A stretch of 64,000 bases of DNA from Haematobia irritans. Taxonomy: Eukaryota; Arthropoda; Insecta; Diptera; Muscidae. A program made the translations under genes and the position numbers. This document shows positions 1 through 10,616 of this stretch, piece after piece. The DNA lies in the NCBI RefSeq assembly GCF_050003625.1, contig NC_134399.1, positions 220,404,975 through 220,468,974 of the forward strand, given 5' to 3'. Under the pieces are notes generated by a model. It had not been told where the DNA came from, did not search any database, and was given only the letters and a program-made list of their open reading frames with translations. Each line of letters begins with the position of its first letter. The stretch's first letter is position 1.

Positions 1-94
1 AGTTTGATGACCCTCAGTCGTACAATTTTCGCTAGAAAGGTTGTCCATTCATTCCAGTCCAACTTTTTTGGTATAGGTTAGGTTAGGTTTCGAG

Positions 95-292
95 TTTCGA
101 GCACACATCAAAAAGTTTTTCATTTCTGAGTGTTTCAAAGCTTCTCTAAGTGGTTTCACCGCAATGTGGATCGCCGTTCGCAATCGGCTATAAAAAGGAG
201 GTCCCTTGTCATTGAGCTGAACATAGAACCGGCCAGCACTCAGTGATAAGGGAGAAGTTCACCACTGTGGTATCACAATGGACTGAATACTC
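95..292 (+). mobile_element. SINE-A copy, 5'-truncated
   Basis: This matches the body of a tRNA-derived SINE seen in several other places in the window (for example 48137-48478, opposite strand). Shared landmarks are CTATAAAAAGGAGGTCCC, the CTCAGTGATAAG stretch and the TGTGGTATCACAATGGACTGAATA stretch. The tRNA-like head is missing. The copy stops at the MITE that starts at 295, which apparently inserted into it at a TA. A GGTTAGG run sits just upstream at about 75-89, but its relation to this copy is unclear. Confidence 0.75.
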
Positions 293-294
293 TA

Positions 295-544
295 CACGCA
301 GAGAAGGAATATGATCACGCCAAACATGTTTCAAGAGCAAAATGGTATTTTTGGACTGTGAACATGGAACATTTTTGTCGCAAAAATGTTCTTTTCTCGG
401 CAAATATATACATGGTTGCCGAAGTAAAATACATAATTTTCGAGAACATAACATTTTTACGACAAACATGTTACATGTTCCCCGTCGAAAAATAACATTT
501 TGCTCTTGAAACATGTTTGAGATGATCATATTCCTTCCTTCATG
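295..544. mobile_element. Palindromic MITE, CACGCAGAGAA ends, TA target
   Basis: The left arm starting CACGCAGAGAAGGAATATGA is repeated in reverse complement at the right end (about 440-544). The whole element can therefore fold into a hairpin with arms of about 110 bp. A TA dinucleotide flanks both ends (293-294 and 545-546), as in Tc1/mariner-type MITEs. The right terminus has drifted (CATG instead of CGTG). There is no coding capacity. It sits inside a SINE-A copy. A second, more degraded relative ends at 2079. Confidence 0.75.
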
Positions 545-643
545 TACTTCTTGGAACTTGCATGGAGTTGCCTTTAGTAGTTTTACTATCTTTGCTCACA
601 CGCGGTATTTTGCATCCCTCCTTGTGATATTTGCAGATCTTTA

Positions 644-1924
644 ACAGGTTGGCTGATAAGTCCCCGGTCTGACACAAAGATGGCGTCGCTAGTGTTAAAT
701 GCATATTAGTTTTATATACTACAAACCTTCAAATGATTCGTGTCAAAATTTGACGTCTGTAAGCCATTTAGTTTGTGAGATAAAGCGTCTTTTGTGAAGC
801 AACTTTGGTTATTGTGAAAAAATGGAAAGAAAAGGAATTTCGTGTTTTGATAAAATACTGTTTTCTGAAGGGGAAAAATACGGTGGAAGCAAAAACTTTG
901 CTTGATAATGAGTTTCCGGACTCTGCCCCAGGGAAATCATCAATAATTGATTGGTATGCAAAATTCAAGCGTGTTGAAATGAGCACGGAGGACAGTGAAC
1001 GCAGTGGACGACCGAAAGAGGTGGTTACCGACGAAAACATCAAAATGATTTTGAAAGACCGTAAAATAAAGTTGATCGAGATAGCAGAGGTCTTAAATAT
1101 ATCAAAGGAACGTGTTGGTCATATCATTCATCAATATTTGGATATGCGGAAGCTCTGTGCAAAATGGGTGCCGCCCGGGCTCACATTTGACCAAAAACAA
1201 CAACGTGTTGATGATTCTGAGCGGTGTTTGCAGCTGTTAACTCGCAATACACCCGAGTTTTTCCGTCGATATGTGACAATGGATGAAACATGGCTCCATC
1301 ACTACACTCCTGAGTCCAATCGACAGTCGGTTGAGTGGACAGCGACCGGAGAACCGTCTCCGAAGCGTGGAAAGACTCAAAAGTTCGCTGGCAAAGTAAT
1401 GGCCTCTGTTTTTTGGGATGTGCATGGAATAATTTTTATCGATTATCTTGAGAAGGGAAAAACCATCAACAGTGACTATTATATGGCGTTATTGGAGCAT
1501 TTGCAGGTCGAAATCGCGGCAAAACGGCCCCATATAAAGAAGAAAAAAGTGTTGTTCCACCAAGACAACGCACCGTGCCACAAGTCATTGAGAACGATGG
1601 CAAAAATTCATGAATTGGGCTTCGAATTGCTTCACCACCCACCGTATTCTCCAGATCTGGCCCCCAGCGACTTTTTCTTGTTCTCAGACCTCAAAAGGAT
1701 GCTCGCAGGGAAAAAACTTGGCTGCAATGAAGGGGTGATCGCCGAAACTGAGGCCTATTTTGAGGCAAAACCGAAGGAGTACTACCAAAATGGTATCAAA
1801 AAATTGGAAGGTCGTTATAATCGTTGTATCGCTCTTGACGGGAACTATCTTGAATAATAAAAACGAATTTTGGCCAAAAAATGTGTTTTTCTTTGTTAGA
1901 CCGGGGACTTATCAGCCAACCTGT
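644..1924 (+). mobile_element. mariner transposon, Himar1-like (irritans type)
   Basis: The element is 1281 bp with terminal inverted repeats of about 31 bp that differ at one position. Each begins ACAGGTTGGCTGATAAGTCC. It is flanked by the TA target duplication at 642-643 and 1925-1926. The interior encodes a mariner transposase in one long frame. Ends and protein resemble the horn-fly element Himar1 (recognised from memory, not by search). Both ends are intact, so it could in principle be moved by transposase supplied elsewhere. Its own gene looks broken at the start. Confidence 0.95.
822..1857 (+). pseudogene. mariner transposase (DD34D), 5' frameshifted
   Basis: Mariner transposases bind the element's inverted repeats in the nucleus and move DNA by cut and paste into TA sites. 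The long frame runs to TAA at 1855-1857. It carries an N-terminal helix-turn-helix region and the catalytic aspartates in MDETW, HQDNAPCH and SPDLAPSDFF. The second and third aspartates are separated by 34 residues, the mariner DD34D signature. The expected start ATG at 822 is out of frame with this body: its own frame stops after about 27 codons, consistent with a 1-bp insertion in the A-rich stretch at 825-834. The next in-frame ATG is at 979, which would drop most of the first DNA-binding helices. The linker motif usually read WVPREL is WVPPGL here. Compared with remembered Himar1 there also seems to be a 4-residue deletion after DENIK. Most likely a recently dead copy. Confidence 0.9.
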
Positions 1925-2082
1925 TATGGTGGTGGGTATAAAAATGTTATTTTTGGAATGTGAACATGTAACATGTTTGTCGCAACAATTTTATTTTCTC
2001 GGAAATTATGTATCTGAATTATTCAACCATTTTTGGTTGGGCGAGAAAACAACAGGTGATCATATTCCTTTTCTGCGTGTGG

Positions 2083-2710
2083 CAATCTCACGTGAATCGA
2101 TTCACGTGACAAGCCCAAGTTTTTTTTTTTCAAGAATAAATACAAAAAATTAAATTAAAAATTAAATATTTTAAACTGAAAAATGTTTTATAATTCAATT
2201 TACGTCTATATGATCTTATCTACGTTTTTGAAATATGTATAATGTATGTTCTCCCCATTTATAAGTGTATCCCTCCATACTTAGGTACTTAAGTCAATAC
2301 AACAGTTATGAATGGACTATCAATCACAATGGTAATGATGATAATGTCACCATCGTGAAACTAGCCTTATTATCTCCTCCAATCACAATTTCTGGAAAGG
2401 CCAGTAGTATGTGCGTGCACGATTAATTTTCCGTAATGTGATGTTACGATGACTTTATAAAATTTATATTATAAAATTATAGTGCCAACATTAAATGCCA
2501 ATGGAAATAATTTAGAGCCATTTGAGTGGTGATCTACAATCGCTTTTAATTGTAGAGTGACAGAAAACAAGCAAATTAAATAATAGATACACTGAACAAA
2601 TATTGTCTGAAAATAAATTTCTTTGAAATTTTATAAACTTCGTTTAGGTAGGAAGTAAGGAAAATTGTCCTTAAAGCAATAGAAAATGTTTTATGTTTTT
2701 ATGATAAAGA
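2083..2710. other. No gene recognised
   Basis: AT-rich sequence without a long reading frame, RNA gene or clear repeat boundary. Confidence 0.5.
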
Positions 2711-3051
2711 CATAGACCAAAAAAATGTATAGACGCCTTATGTCAATTCACAATGTTTATTTGCAGTGCACAGTCATCGCACTCTATTGCACAGTCAAGT
2801 GACTCAAATGAGAAATACGGTACAATTCAGCCAATTTGTATTAGAGAAAAGGTGCGGATGTATATAATTTTATATACTTTTACAATATTTGGTGTTTCAT
2901 CAAAAGAACAAAGGACAGAAAACAAATTAAAGATAATTTTTTTAATTTATCTTTAATTTACATTACAGACGAAAAAGTGTCATCTACTGTGTGCAGACAA
3001 ACTAAAACGCTTTGAAGGGACTTGAGGCGTCTATATCTTTCTTGGTCTATG
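2711..3051. mobile_element. MITE with CATAGACCAA ends
   Basis: The 341-bp element begins CATAGACCAAAAAAATGTAT and ends with the reverse complement of nearly the same sequence, TATATCTTTCTTGGTCTATG. The inverted ends are about 24 bp with a few mismatches. The interior (TTTGGTGTTTCATCAAAAGA and neighbouring sequence) recurs at 6340-7790. No convincing target-site duplication is visible and there is no coding capacity. A second CATAGACC end at about 3059 suggests a further fragment next to it. Confidence 0.75.
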
Positions 3052-3154
3052 TCATTACCATAGACCATTTCATTACCATATACGAAGACGAATAACAAGT
3101 GAAATTAATAATTTTTAATGCATAAGTTGTTCAAATATTAAAAATTATTTGCTA

Positions 3155-3562
3155 CACTAATGGAAAAAATTACGTTCCATAGTCGTGAACAGACGGTGAC
3201 AAAATGAAACGGAAACGTTCACAAAAAATTAAAACGGAATGTTCACAATTTCGTCCACGGGCGTTCACGATTTCATGAACGGCAATCGTTTTGTCTTTGG
3301 CCATGAAAAGTCTTAAAATAATCGTTAGACGTTATTATGGCAACTCCCTCGGTGGTGCAATGTGCTAAGGCGACTGTTAACGCGTATGGTGCAGAAAACG
3401 CAGGTTCGAGTCACGGGTTTGTTTATAAATTCGTAACCATAACGTTTTCAGACCGTGAACGCTGGTTGTTATTTTGACAACGCATGGTGCCACTTTATCG
3501 TTGTCAGATTGACACCGCCTGTTCTCCGTTCGACACCACATGTGTGTTGATTCATTTTTAGC
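3155..3562 (+). mobile_element. CACTAATG-ended element with tRNA-like core
   Basis: This is homologous over its length to the bounded element at 24000-24426. It follows a TA (3153-3154) and begins CACTAATGGAAAAAATTACG. The far terminus has been lost. Inside, about 3352-3418 looks like a tRNA-derived module: a GGTGGTGCAATGTG stretch resembling a pol III A box and GGTTCGAGTC resembling a B box, roughly 45 nt apart. The module is embedded in the element rather than at its 5' edge, unlike an ordinary SINE. Confidence 0.6.
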
Positions 3563-4361
3563 TAGCTCTTACTGTGGTTTTTGTACTAAAACCTCGCTTT
3601 TTGCAATAACATGGCTATTTTCATTGTAGATGTATGTATATATGCGTTTGCAATTTTGGTGTCCTATTTTTACTCAAAAAAATGTAAATTTTCCGATTTT
3701 TTCCTCGAAATGACGATATTGCCCTATAGATATTTTTAAAGAAATTCCTACTTTTATTTTAGAAAATTATAGCAATATTTAGACTCAGAGTTTAGAGAGT
3801 TATTTTTTTTAAATTTTGAATACATTTTTGAAAATATTGAAATAAATTTGAAAAGTTTTTGGAAAAAAAAAATTCGGAAATAAAACATTTGGAATCGCAC
3901 TTTGGCTTTTCTAATTTCGGTTTTGAGGTAAACCTAAATAAAACTAAGAATAACTCAAACTTTTTAATACCAAAATTGACAATGACTTAATCGGGATGTG
4001 TATTAAAATACAAGTGATGATTTTTTCTGAAAAAATTTACGGGTTTTCTTGAAATTTCATTGGAAGTCTTGGTCTGCACTTATGGCTTTATTTGTGTTTT
4101 CACATAATTGAGAATACTTTATGTTTGTAAAAAAACGAATTCAATTGTTTATGCCAATCGCTTATGTTAAAATAATAATATTATTATTTTGTAAAAATCT
4201 CCCACGTATACTTTTTCAGTCTGTCAAAAAAAAAAACAACTGTTAAATCCGCAAGTGATCGAAATCTATGTAGATATTTGCCAGTACGAACACTTGAGAT
4301 ATGTAAAGAGATGTTAGTTCTCTTAGTATAAGATATTCTGAATGGAACACCAGTATAACTC
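3563..4361. other. No gene recognised
   Basis: AT-rich spacer with homopolymer runs; nothing supported. Confidence 0.5.
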
Positions 4362-4675
4362 TGTTAGGTTAGGTTAGGAATAGTGTCAGCCTATTGTGAT
4401 ACCACAGTGGTGAACTTCTCACTTATCACTGAATACTGCCCAATTCTATGCTCAATGACAAGGGACCTCGTTTTTATAGACGAGTCCGAATGGCGTTCCA
4501 CCTTGCATTGAAGCCACTTAGAGAAGCTTTCAAACACTTAGAAATTTCACCAGCAGTACTGGGGTGGGATAATCCACCACTGAAAAACTTTTTGGTGTTT
4601 GGTCGAAACTGGTTTCGAACCCACGACCCTGTGTATACAAGGCGGGCATGCTAACCACTACGCCACGGTGGCTCC
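4362..4675 (-). mobile_element. SINE-A, full-length copy
   Basis: Read on the minus strand, the 5' end is a tRNA-like head (about 4675-4605) with the pol III A box TGGCGTAGTGG and the B box GGTTCGAAACC. The body has the family landmarks, including a TATAAAAA-type stretch. The 3' tail is three units of CCTAA (4362-4376 on the plus strand reads TTAGG repeats). No clear target duplication was found. Confidence 0.85.
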
Positions 4676-6339
4676 TGGATAGTTCATACAATTGGATCTT
4701 TCCTCGTCCTTTTCCCAAATTCAAACTCATATTCACATTCTTGAGTTCGAATTGCATTAGAATTTAGTACTTTAAATTAGGGTTCGTCCATTCATAGAGG
4801 CTTTGTTTCATAGAATCACGTTCAATCACTTTAAAAATTCCTCTTGGTCAATATCTTTGGCTCCCAACCAACACCAGTAGATAAGAACTGAGTAAGCCTT
4901 TTTGCAGTGCTGTATTGAAAATAAAAACGCAGATAATCGGTTGACGCAAATTACTCTTTATTATACATTGATATATGTAAATATTTATTGACAGTTTTTA
5001 AACTGCCTTGAAATCATACCTCGCGGAGGTACTTGAAAACCATCTATGTATATATTTTATTTGTTTGTACGGATTTATTTGAAACCTTACACCCGCCAAG
5101 ATTGGACTGTACGATTCTATTTTCGAGCGGTTTTTAATCTTGCACGTGAACTCACGTACACCAGATAAGAGGCTTCTAACCACTCTAACTGTCAGTCAAA
5201 CCGAATCGCTAATTTTGATGGCATCTATAATTTTAAAATTGTTTTTTATTTTTTATTTACTATTTTATATTTTATTTATTTGTGCATTTGTGGTCCTCTA
5301 CCATGGCATATCATTTTACTATATATATATGTCTCACTTTTAATTGATAAAGACCAATTTGAATATGAAATTAAATAAGCGCTATAAATATAGTAGAATA
5401 TTAAATTAAGTGTTTGCCACCAAATTGTTTTAGTCATATCAGTTTATGTGTCTATTAAAGAAAAATTGCTTAATTCATTGTTATCAAAAAGTTTGAAGAT
5501 ATTTTATAGATACACTATTTGCGAACTTCAGGCCCACTTTCTTCATGAATACAATAATCAGTTGCCAAATCTTATTTTTTCACTTCACTCAATACGTTGT
5601 GATAATAGTTCTTTGAGATATCGACAATATTAAGAAGGTACTTACGTCTTAAGTATATTGCGATTCTATTTCTAAGAAATTTAACACCGAATGTGAGATT
5701 TTTATACACGTTTTATTGATTCCTATTTTGGTTATGATTTTAATTTCCTTATCGAAAACAAATGTGGTTTTACTATCGGGCAAATTTAAATTTTTGTACT
5801 ACAAAATAATCGGAAGCCAAATAAAAAATCCAACTTCAAGTACAAAATCCATATGGATTCACTTTAGAATTTAATTGATTCCAATAATATTTAAAATAAA
5901 AATAATTATATTACAATATTACTGAATTTTGTAACTTACATTTAGAAAATGTTTGCTTTCCAAGCAGTTGTAACTCGTCTTCTTTTTTTATGGGGAAACC
6001 TTTCTCTAATCCAGTTCATCTGTACCAACATGTACTATGATCTTCCTAGTAGAAGCAATACAAAATATCTTTCTACATATCCAAAAAAATATTTTTTGAC
6101 TCTGAATTATCTGCTTTATCGACCCTAGTATAATATTGCAATTGACCTGAAATTTTTGTAAAGCTAAATTTGTCCAATGATGACTCACAAGTTCGAAGTT
6201 TATATAGATCGGGGATAAAATATGGCAAATTAAAATGATACTAAACTAACTTTGAAATAGCACTAGTTTAGTTTTTCATCCTTCAAAAAAAACATTACCA
6301 TCTTTTTGTTACAATTAAAATCTTAATTGAATATGGAAA
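4676..6339. other. No gene recognised
   Basis: About 1.7 kb of AT-rich DNA. Short open frames here lack any family resemblance and overlap on both strands. Confidence 0.5.
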
Positions 6340-6625
6340 ATAATTCAATTAAAAAGTTAATTGATTGGACACTTTTTCGTCTGCAAATGAGTGATTTTTT
6401 AATTTGTTTTCTTTTCTTTGTTCTTTTGGTGAAACACCAAATATTGTAAAAGCATAGAAAATTCTGTACATCCACACCTCTTTTGCAATGCAAATTGACT
6501 GATTTGTACGGTAATTCAGGTTGAGTCTCTTGACTGCGCAATTGAGTGCAATGACGCACTGCAAATAAACAATATCATTGTGAATTATCAAAAGACGTCT
6601 ACACCTTTCTTCGTCTATGGTGCGA
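6340..6625 (-). mobile_element. Fragment of the CATAGACC MITE family
   Basis: The interior motifs of the 2711-3051 MITE appear in reverse complement (TTCTTTTGGTGAAACACCAA). The stretch ends near TTTCTTCGTCTATGG at 6606-6620, a worn terminus of the family. Confidence 0.6.
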
Positions 6626-6631
6626 TGACTG

Positions 6632-7094
6632 CATAGACCAAGGAAGGTATAGACAACGAAAGTGAATTCACAGCGCTGTAGTTTGTCTGCACACCGTAGA
6701 GGGCTCTTTTTCGTCTGCAATTGAGTGATTTTTTAATTTGGCTTTAATTTGTTTTCTTTCCTATGTTGTCTCGTTGAAACACCAAATATTGTGAAAGTTT
6801 ATAAAATACTGTTCATCCACATCTTTTTTGTAATGCAAATTGACTGATTTGTACGGTAATTCTCGTTTTCCAAAAAGAAATTGAGTCACTTGACTGCGCA
6901 ATTGAGTGGAATGACTGTATTTTATAAACTTTCACAATATTTGGTGTTTCAACGAGACAACATAGGAAAGAAAACAAATTAAAGCCAAATTAAAAAATCA
7001 CTCAATTGCAGATGAAAAAGAGCTATCTACGGTGCGCAGACAAACTACAGCGCTGTGAATTCACTTGAGATGTCTATACCTTCCTTGGTCTATG
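6632..7094. mobile_element. CATAGACC MITE arranged as a 463-bp palindrome
   Basis: The segment begins CATAGACCAAGGAAGGTATA and ends with its reverse complement. The inverted arms continue for roughly 178 bp (6632-6810 against 6917-7094) around a spacer of about 106 bp. Both arms carry AATTCACAGCGCTGTAGTTT or its complement. This looks like two half-elements joined head to head rather than the simple 24-bp-ended form at 2711. Confidence 0.75.
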
Positions 7095-7138
7095 TACATT
7101 TTCTTGGTCTATGGCATCAGACTCAAAGGGACTCTCTG

Positions 7139-7790
7139 AGACCATAGACCAAGAAAATATAGAGACATACCTTGATAATTCACCATGGTCTTGTTTATTT
7201 GCAATCATAGACCAAGAAAATATAGAGACATACCTTGATAATTCACCATGGTTTTGTTTATTTGCAGTGCGCAGTCACTCCACTCAATTGCGCAGTCAAG
7301 TGACTCAATTTATTTTTGGAAAACGAGAATTACCGTACAAATCGGTCAATTTGCATTACAAAAAAGTGTGGATGTATAGAATTTTATAAGCTTTTTCAAT
7401 ATTTGGTGTTTCATCAAAAGAACAAAGGAATGAAAACAAATTAAAGCCAAATTAAAAAATCACTCAATTACAGACGAAAAAGAGCCATCTACGGTGTGCA
7501 GACAAACTACAGCGCTGTGAATTAACTTTCGTCGTCTATACCTTCCTTGGTCTATGTTGCAGTGCGCAGTCAAGTGACTCAATTTCTTTTTGGAAAACGA
7601 GAATTACCGTACAAATCAGTCAATTTGCATTACAAAATAGATGTGGATGTATAGAGTTTTACATGTTTTTCCAATATTTGGTGTTTCATCAAAAGAACAA
7701 ACGAAAGAAAACAAATTAAAGCCAAATTTAAAAATCACTCAATTGCAGACGAAAAAGAGCCATCTACGGTGTGCAGACAAAAATCGGCAT
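7139..7790 (+). repeat. CATAGACC-family fragments with a 63-bp tandem duplication
   Basis: A 63-bp unit starting CATAGACCAAGAAAATATAG occurs at 7143 and again at 7206. It is followed by two further partial copies of the MITE interior (to about 7556, and 7557-7790). The 63-bp period equals 21 codons, so a short frame stays open through it; this looks incidental. Confidence 0.65.
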
Positions 7791-8302
7791 TTCATATTTT
7801 TTTTTTTTTTGGTAAATGTGCCGATGAATCAGCAATATTGATACCCCTTTACATATCTATTCTGGGCACACGAATATACAAAATTTTGCCGAATTAAAAT
7901 CGTTTGTGTTATTGTGGAAATATCTCCACAACTGCACTCAAAAAAAGTTTGCTTGGATCCAAAGATGTTGACCTTCGTTTAAGGATTTTGGTATTGATTC
8001 CCAGCCAAAGCTGGTTCTTTAAAATAAGGATTTTTTGCTATCTACACGCAAAGAAAAAAAAACGTTTGGAAAACGTGTACCAAAATTTTTATTTTTTCAA
8101 TAAAAAAAATATTTTTGAACCAACAACGCAGTCCATTTCGTTTATATCAAGCACTGTTCTTTTCTGACTTTAAGTCTTTAATAAGACACATTTTACAGTT
8201 CATAGTAAAAATTTAATATAGTAATATGTAATGTTGAACATATTTTCGGAATCTTTTCAACATATCTGGAATATATGTAAAAAAAAAAAAACAAACAAAA
8301 AC

Positions 8303-8392
8303 TTTTTGGAGTTCGGTCGAAGCAGGGCTCGAACCCACGGCCTTTGGCATGCAAGGCGGACGTAGCAACTACTGCTCCACGGTGCCCAACTA
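8303..8392 (-). repeat. tRNA-like module, SINE-A head type
   Basis: On the minus strand this reads like the head of SINE-A: a GTGGAGCAGTAG stretch in the A-box position and a near-perfect B box GGGTTCGAGCCC, then TGCTTCGACCGAAC. It is probably not a functional tRNA gene, because it is shared with dispersed repeats and no paired acceptor ends were found. It may retain pol III promoter potential. Confidence 0.7.
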
Positions 8393-8498
8393 AATGTTTG
8401 TTTCTGTTAAATAAAGTTTGTTTAATCGGCTCGTGGGCGCCGCAAGCTATGCTATATTAATATAACTTATATGGATAGTTAGATATTGATGACAATAA

Positions 8499-8572
8499 CA
8501 GCTACGTAGCTCAGTGGATAGTGTGCTGGCTTACAAATTGCATGGTCCGCGGTTCGATTCTCCGTCCAGGCG
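8499..8572 (+). repeat. tRNA-like module, second type
   Basis: This 74-nt stretch has TAGCTCAGTGG (a textbook A box) and GGTTCGATTCT (B box) with about 35 nt between them. The same module recurs in reverse complement at about 13925-13998, with the same downstream sequence (GCGAAAGGT, AGAAAAAGG, CGTGGAAGTGA). It behaves as the head of a tRNA-derived repeat, not as a host tRNA. Confidence 0.7.
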
Positions 8573-9502
8573 AAAGGTAAAATTTTAAAAATTTATAAAA
8601 TCGTATAATTTCTTCTACATTGTTTGTACTACAGAAAAAGGCGCAAAGAACTAAAAAACCTCGTGGAAGTGAGAAAGATGTGAGGGAAAATGCAATTAGC
8701 CAGAAAAGATTGGTTTTTGAATTAGTATTTATGAAATTGTTTTTACATCCTGGAAAAGAGTAAACGTTTATCACAAACATTATATACTTTTCTTCCAAAT
8801 AAACTTCCTTACAGCGAAAAGCAAATTAGTAACGAACTTTGTTTGTCTAAAATTTCGTTTTGGAGGAAAGAATTATTTTCTTGCGTGTATCTGGTTTTAA
8901 ATCTAGGATCTATAAAATTAAAATTAGGATACAGATCTCATTTATCGAATTTCCATTCTATTTTCGGTATATTAATAAAGCTACTCACGTTCACACAAAT
9001 GCCAGATTAAAAATCCAAATTATGACAGATACTTCGAAGTAAAAAATATTTTCTTAATTCAAAAAAAAAAATTAAACCAAAAATGCTAAATCCTCAAAAT
9101 AAGTCTTAGTCTATATTTGAAGCGTTTTTATCTTAAATCTAAAGATTCAATATTTCAGTTAATTTAAGGACGATTTCTTTAAATCAAAAATGTGTTTCTT
9201 TACTTAAATGAAAATTTGCCTTAGTTTAAAGACATGCAACTTTAACGAAGGGACGCAAATTTTCAAAAGTGTGTGTCCTAAATTTAATGAAAAAAAATAA
9301 GGCAAAGAGTATAAACTTTCTTTTAATTAAAATTTCATTATTTTAAAGAAATTTGTCCTTAATATTGTGTAAATTGCACATCCTAAAATTGAGGTTGCGT
9401 AATCTTTAATATCACGTAAATATTTTTTCAGTGTATAGTGATGGTATTTATTTTTTCTTTTCCATAGCTTTTAAACGGTCAAAAATTGTTTTTTGTACAA
9501 TA

Positions 9503-10616
9503 CACTCAAAAAAAATTGAACTCTCTATTTCACTAAAGCCAATTTAACTATATTTTAGTTCATACAATTATTATGTTTGGAAAAAGTTTGCTTTACTCCA
9601 ATAATTTTTTGCCTACGTTAGATAAATGAACTAAAAAACGGGGAAAAAATATACACAAATTAAGCATAAAGATTTACTAAATTCGTATTACTCACAAAAT
9701 AGTTCATTATTTCTTTAAATTTGTAAATTGTAAATTTTACTACAAAAGCGTCCATCATGAACTTAGTATGTCACCAAAGACATTCTTGCAATTTTGAACT
9801 CCAATTTTTTCCGTCAAACTACGTCTAATAAATTTTCTTGAATTTGTCGAAAAAAATTTACTTATTTTTGTGATATCGGCGTGGTACCAGCGCTTGTAGT
9901 ATGGTTAGTTAAACATTTCTAAAAATATTCAAAATTTTCTAAAATTAATCAAACATTTTCTTCTTGGTGGGTTCACTGTTTTTTTCAGTGTATTTAACAT
10001 TGCTGCCATTTGCTTTTGACTCAAAGTATTACCTCCATCCGATTCGGCTCTTCAAACTTTTTTGGTGGTCTTCTTTACATTCTTCATTTCTGACAACAAA
10101 ATCATTATTCCTGAACCGTTGAAACCATTGCAGATTGCTTCTGATAGATTATGATCACCACATGCCTCGACAAGCATTCGATGCAACTCTGCAGCATTTT
10201 TCTTCAAACGAAAACAAAAAATTAATGCTTCACGCAAATCACCACCTTCTGGTACAAAATTGTTAACACGATGAAAATATATGATGTTGTATGTTCAATG
10301 ACTTGATGTATACTAAATATTTCATACAAACATAAAAATAAGGGCTCGTTCATAACAAATGTTCCCTATCGCGACATATGTATCTTGCCGCTCACTTCAT
10401 ACCGGTGTACATGGTAGTTCATGAAAGTTTGTTCATTTTAGTTAAATTTTGAAACATTTTTGAAAATTCCTTTATTTTAAGTATTTTTCTTAAATAAAAA
10501 ATTTTGTAATATTTGTTTTTCCATTTGACAAAATACAATTAGTAAAATATTTTAGTTAAAATTTTCTACAATGAAAATATATTTTCATTTATGGTTGGCT
10601 CACTTTTTTTTGAGTG
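9503..10616. mobile_element. TA-flanked MITE, CACTCAAAAAA ends
   Basis: The 1114-bp element begins CACTCAAAAAAAATTGAACT and ends CACTTTTTTTTGAGTG, with TA at 9501-9502 and 10617-10618. The left subterminal part (TCTATTTCACTAAAGCCAAT) recurs in reverse complement at about 20490-20816. The element carries a dead mariner N-terminal fragment (10040-10265) and an internal CAGTGTA at about 9987 that may mark a nested end. Confidence 0.7.
10040..10265 (-). pseudogene. mariner transposase N-terminal remnant (mauritiana-like)
   Basis: The minus-strand frame contains LIFCFRLKKNAAELHRMLVE, which resembles the first helix-turn-helix of mauritiana-type mariner transposases. The following part, in the same region as the usual CxRWFQRF motif, is frameshifted. 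Only about 70 codons remain, with no catalytic domain. This is a different mariner lineage from the one at 644-1924. Confidence 0.7.

Larger units (their letters stand above)
597..2079. mobile_element. Degraded CACGCAGAGAA-type MITE split by mariner
   Basis: The right end (2056-2079, TGATCATATTCCTTTTCTGC then GTG) is the reverse complement of the left end of the MITE at 295. The stretch 1938-2015 matches the inner arm of that MITE (GAACATGTAACATGTTTGTC). The left end is uncertain; a CACACGCGG at about 597 may be its remnant. The mariner element at 644-1924 lies inside, so mariner arrived later. Confidence 0.45.
8045..8887 (+). mobile_element. TA-flanked composite element with two divergent tRNA-like modules
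   Basis: The 843-bp element starts CACGCAAAGAAAAAAAAACG and ends TTTTCTTGCGTG, with TA on both sides (8043-8044, 8888-8889). Removing it plus one TA restores the sequence of the related element at 27466-28102 around CTATCTGG, which fixes both borders. Inside are two tRNA-like modules pointing away from each other (8303-8392 minus, 8499-8572 plus). A second copy of the same core lies at 13793-14320. It has no coding capacity, so it is probably moved by a Tc1/mariner-type transposase supplied elsewhere. Confidence 0.8.
7935..9433 (-). mobile_element. CACTCAAAAAAAG/CACTGAAAAAA element, interrupted
   Basis: The outer parts (7935-8042 and 8890-9433) align in reverse complement with the uninterrupted element at 27466-28102. 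Shared stretches include the TTGGATCCAAAGAT region at one end and CTAAAATTGAGGTTGCGTAA at the other. The right end CAGTG is followed by TA. The middle is displaced by the composite element 8045-8887. Confidence 0.75.

Noticed and set aside
70..89. GGTTAGG repeats as telomeric sequence
   Set aside because: Only two or three units, inside a repeat-rich interior region; similar runs elsewhere are SINE tails.
805..831. TTG at 805 as transposase start giving 350 aa
   Set aside because: TTG is not a credible start in a fly gene, and the family's usual ATG corresponds to 822, which is out of frame. The long frame is better read as a frameshifted pseudogene.
8499..8572. A functional tRNA gene
   Set aside because: A and B boxes are good, but I could not pair acceptor ends, and the module recurs with non-tRNA flanks at 13925-13998, which marks it as a repeat.
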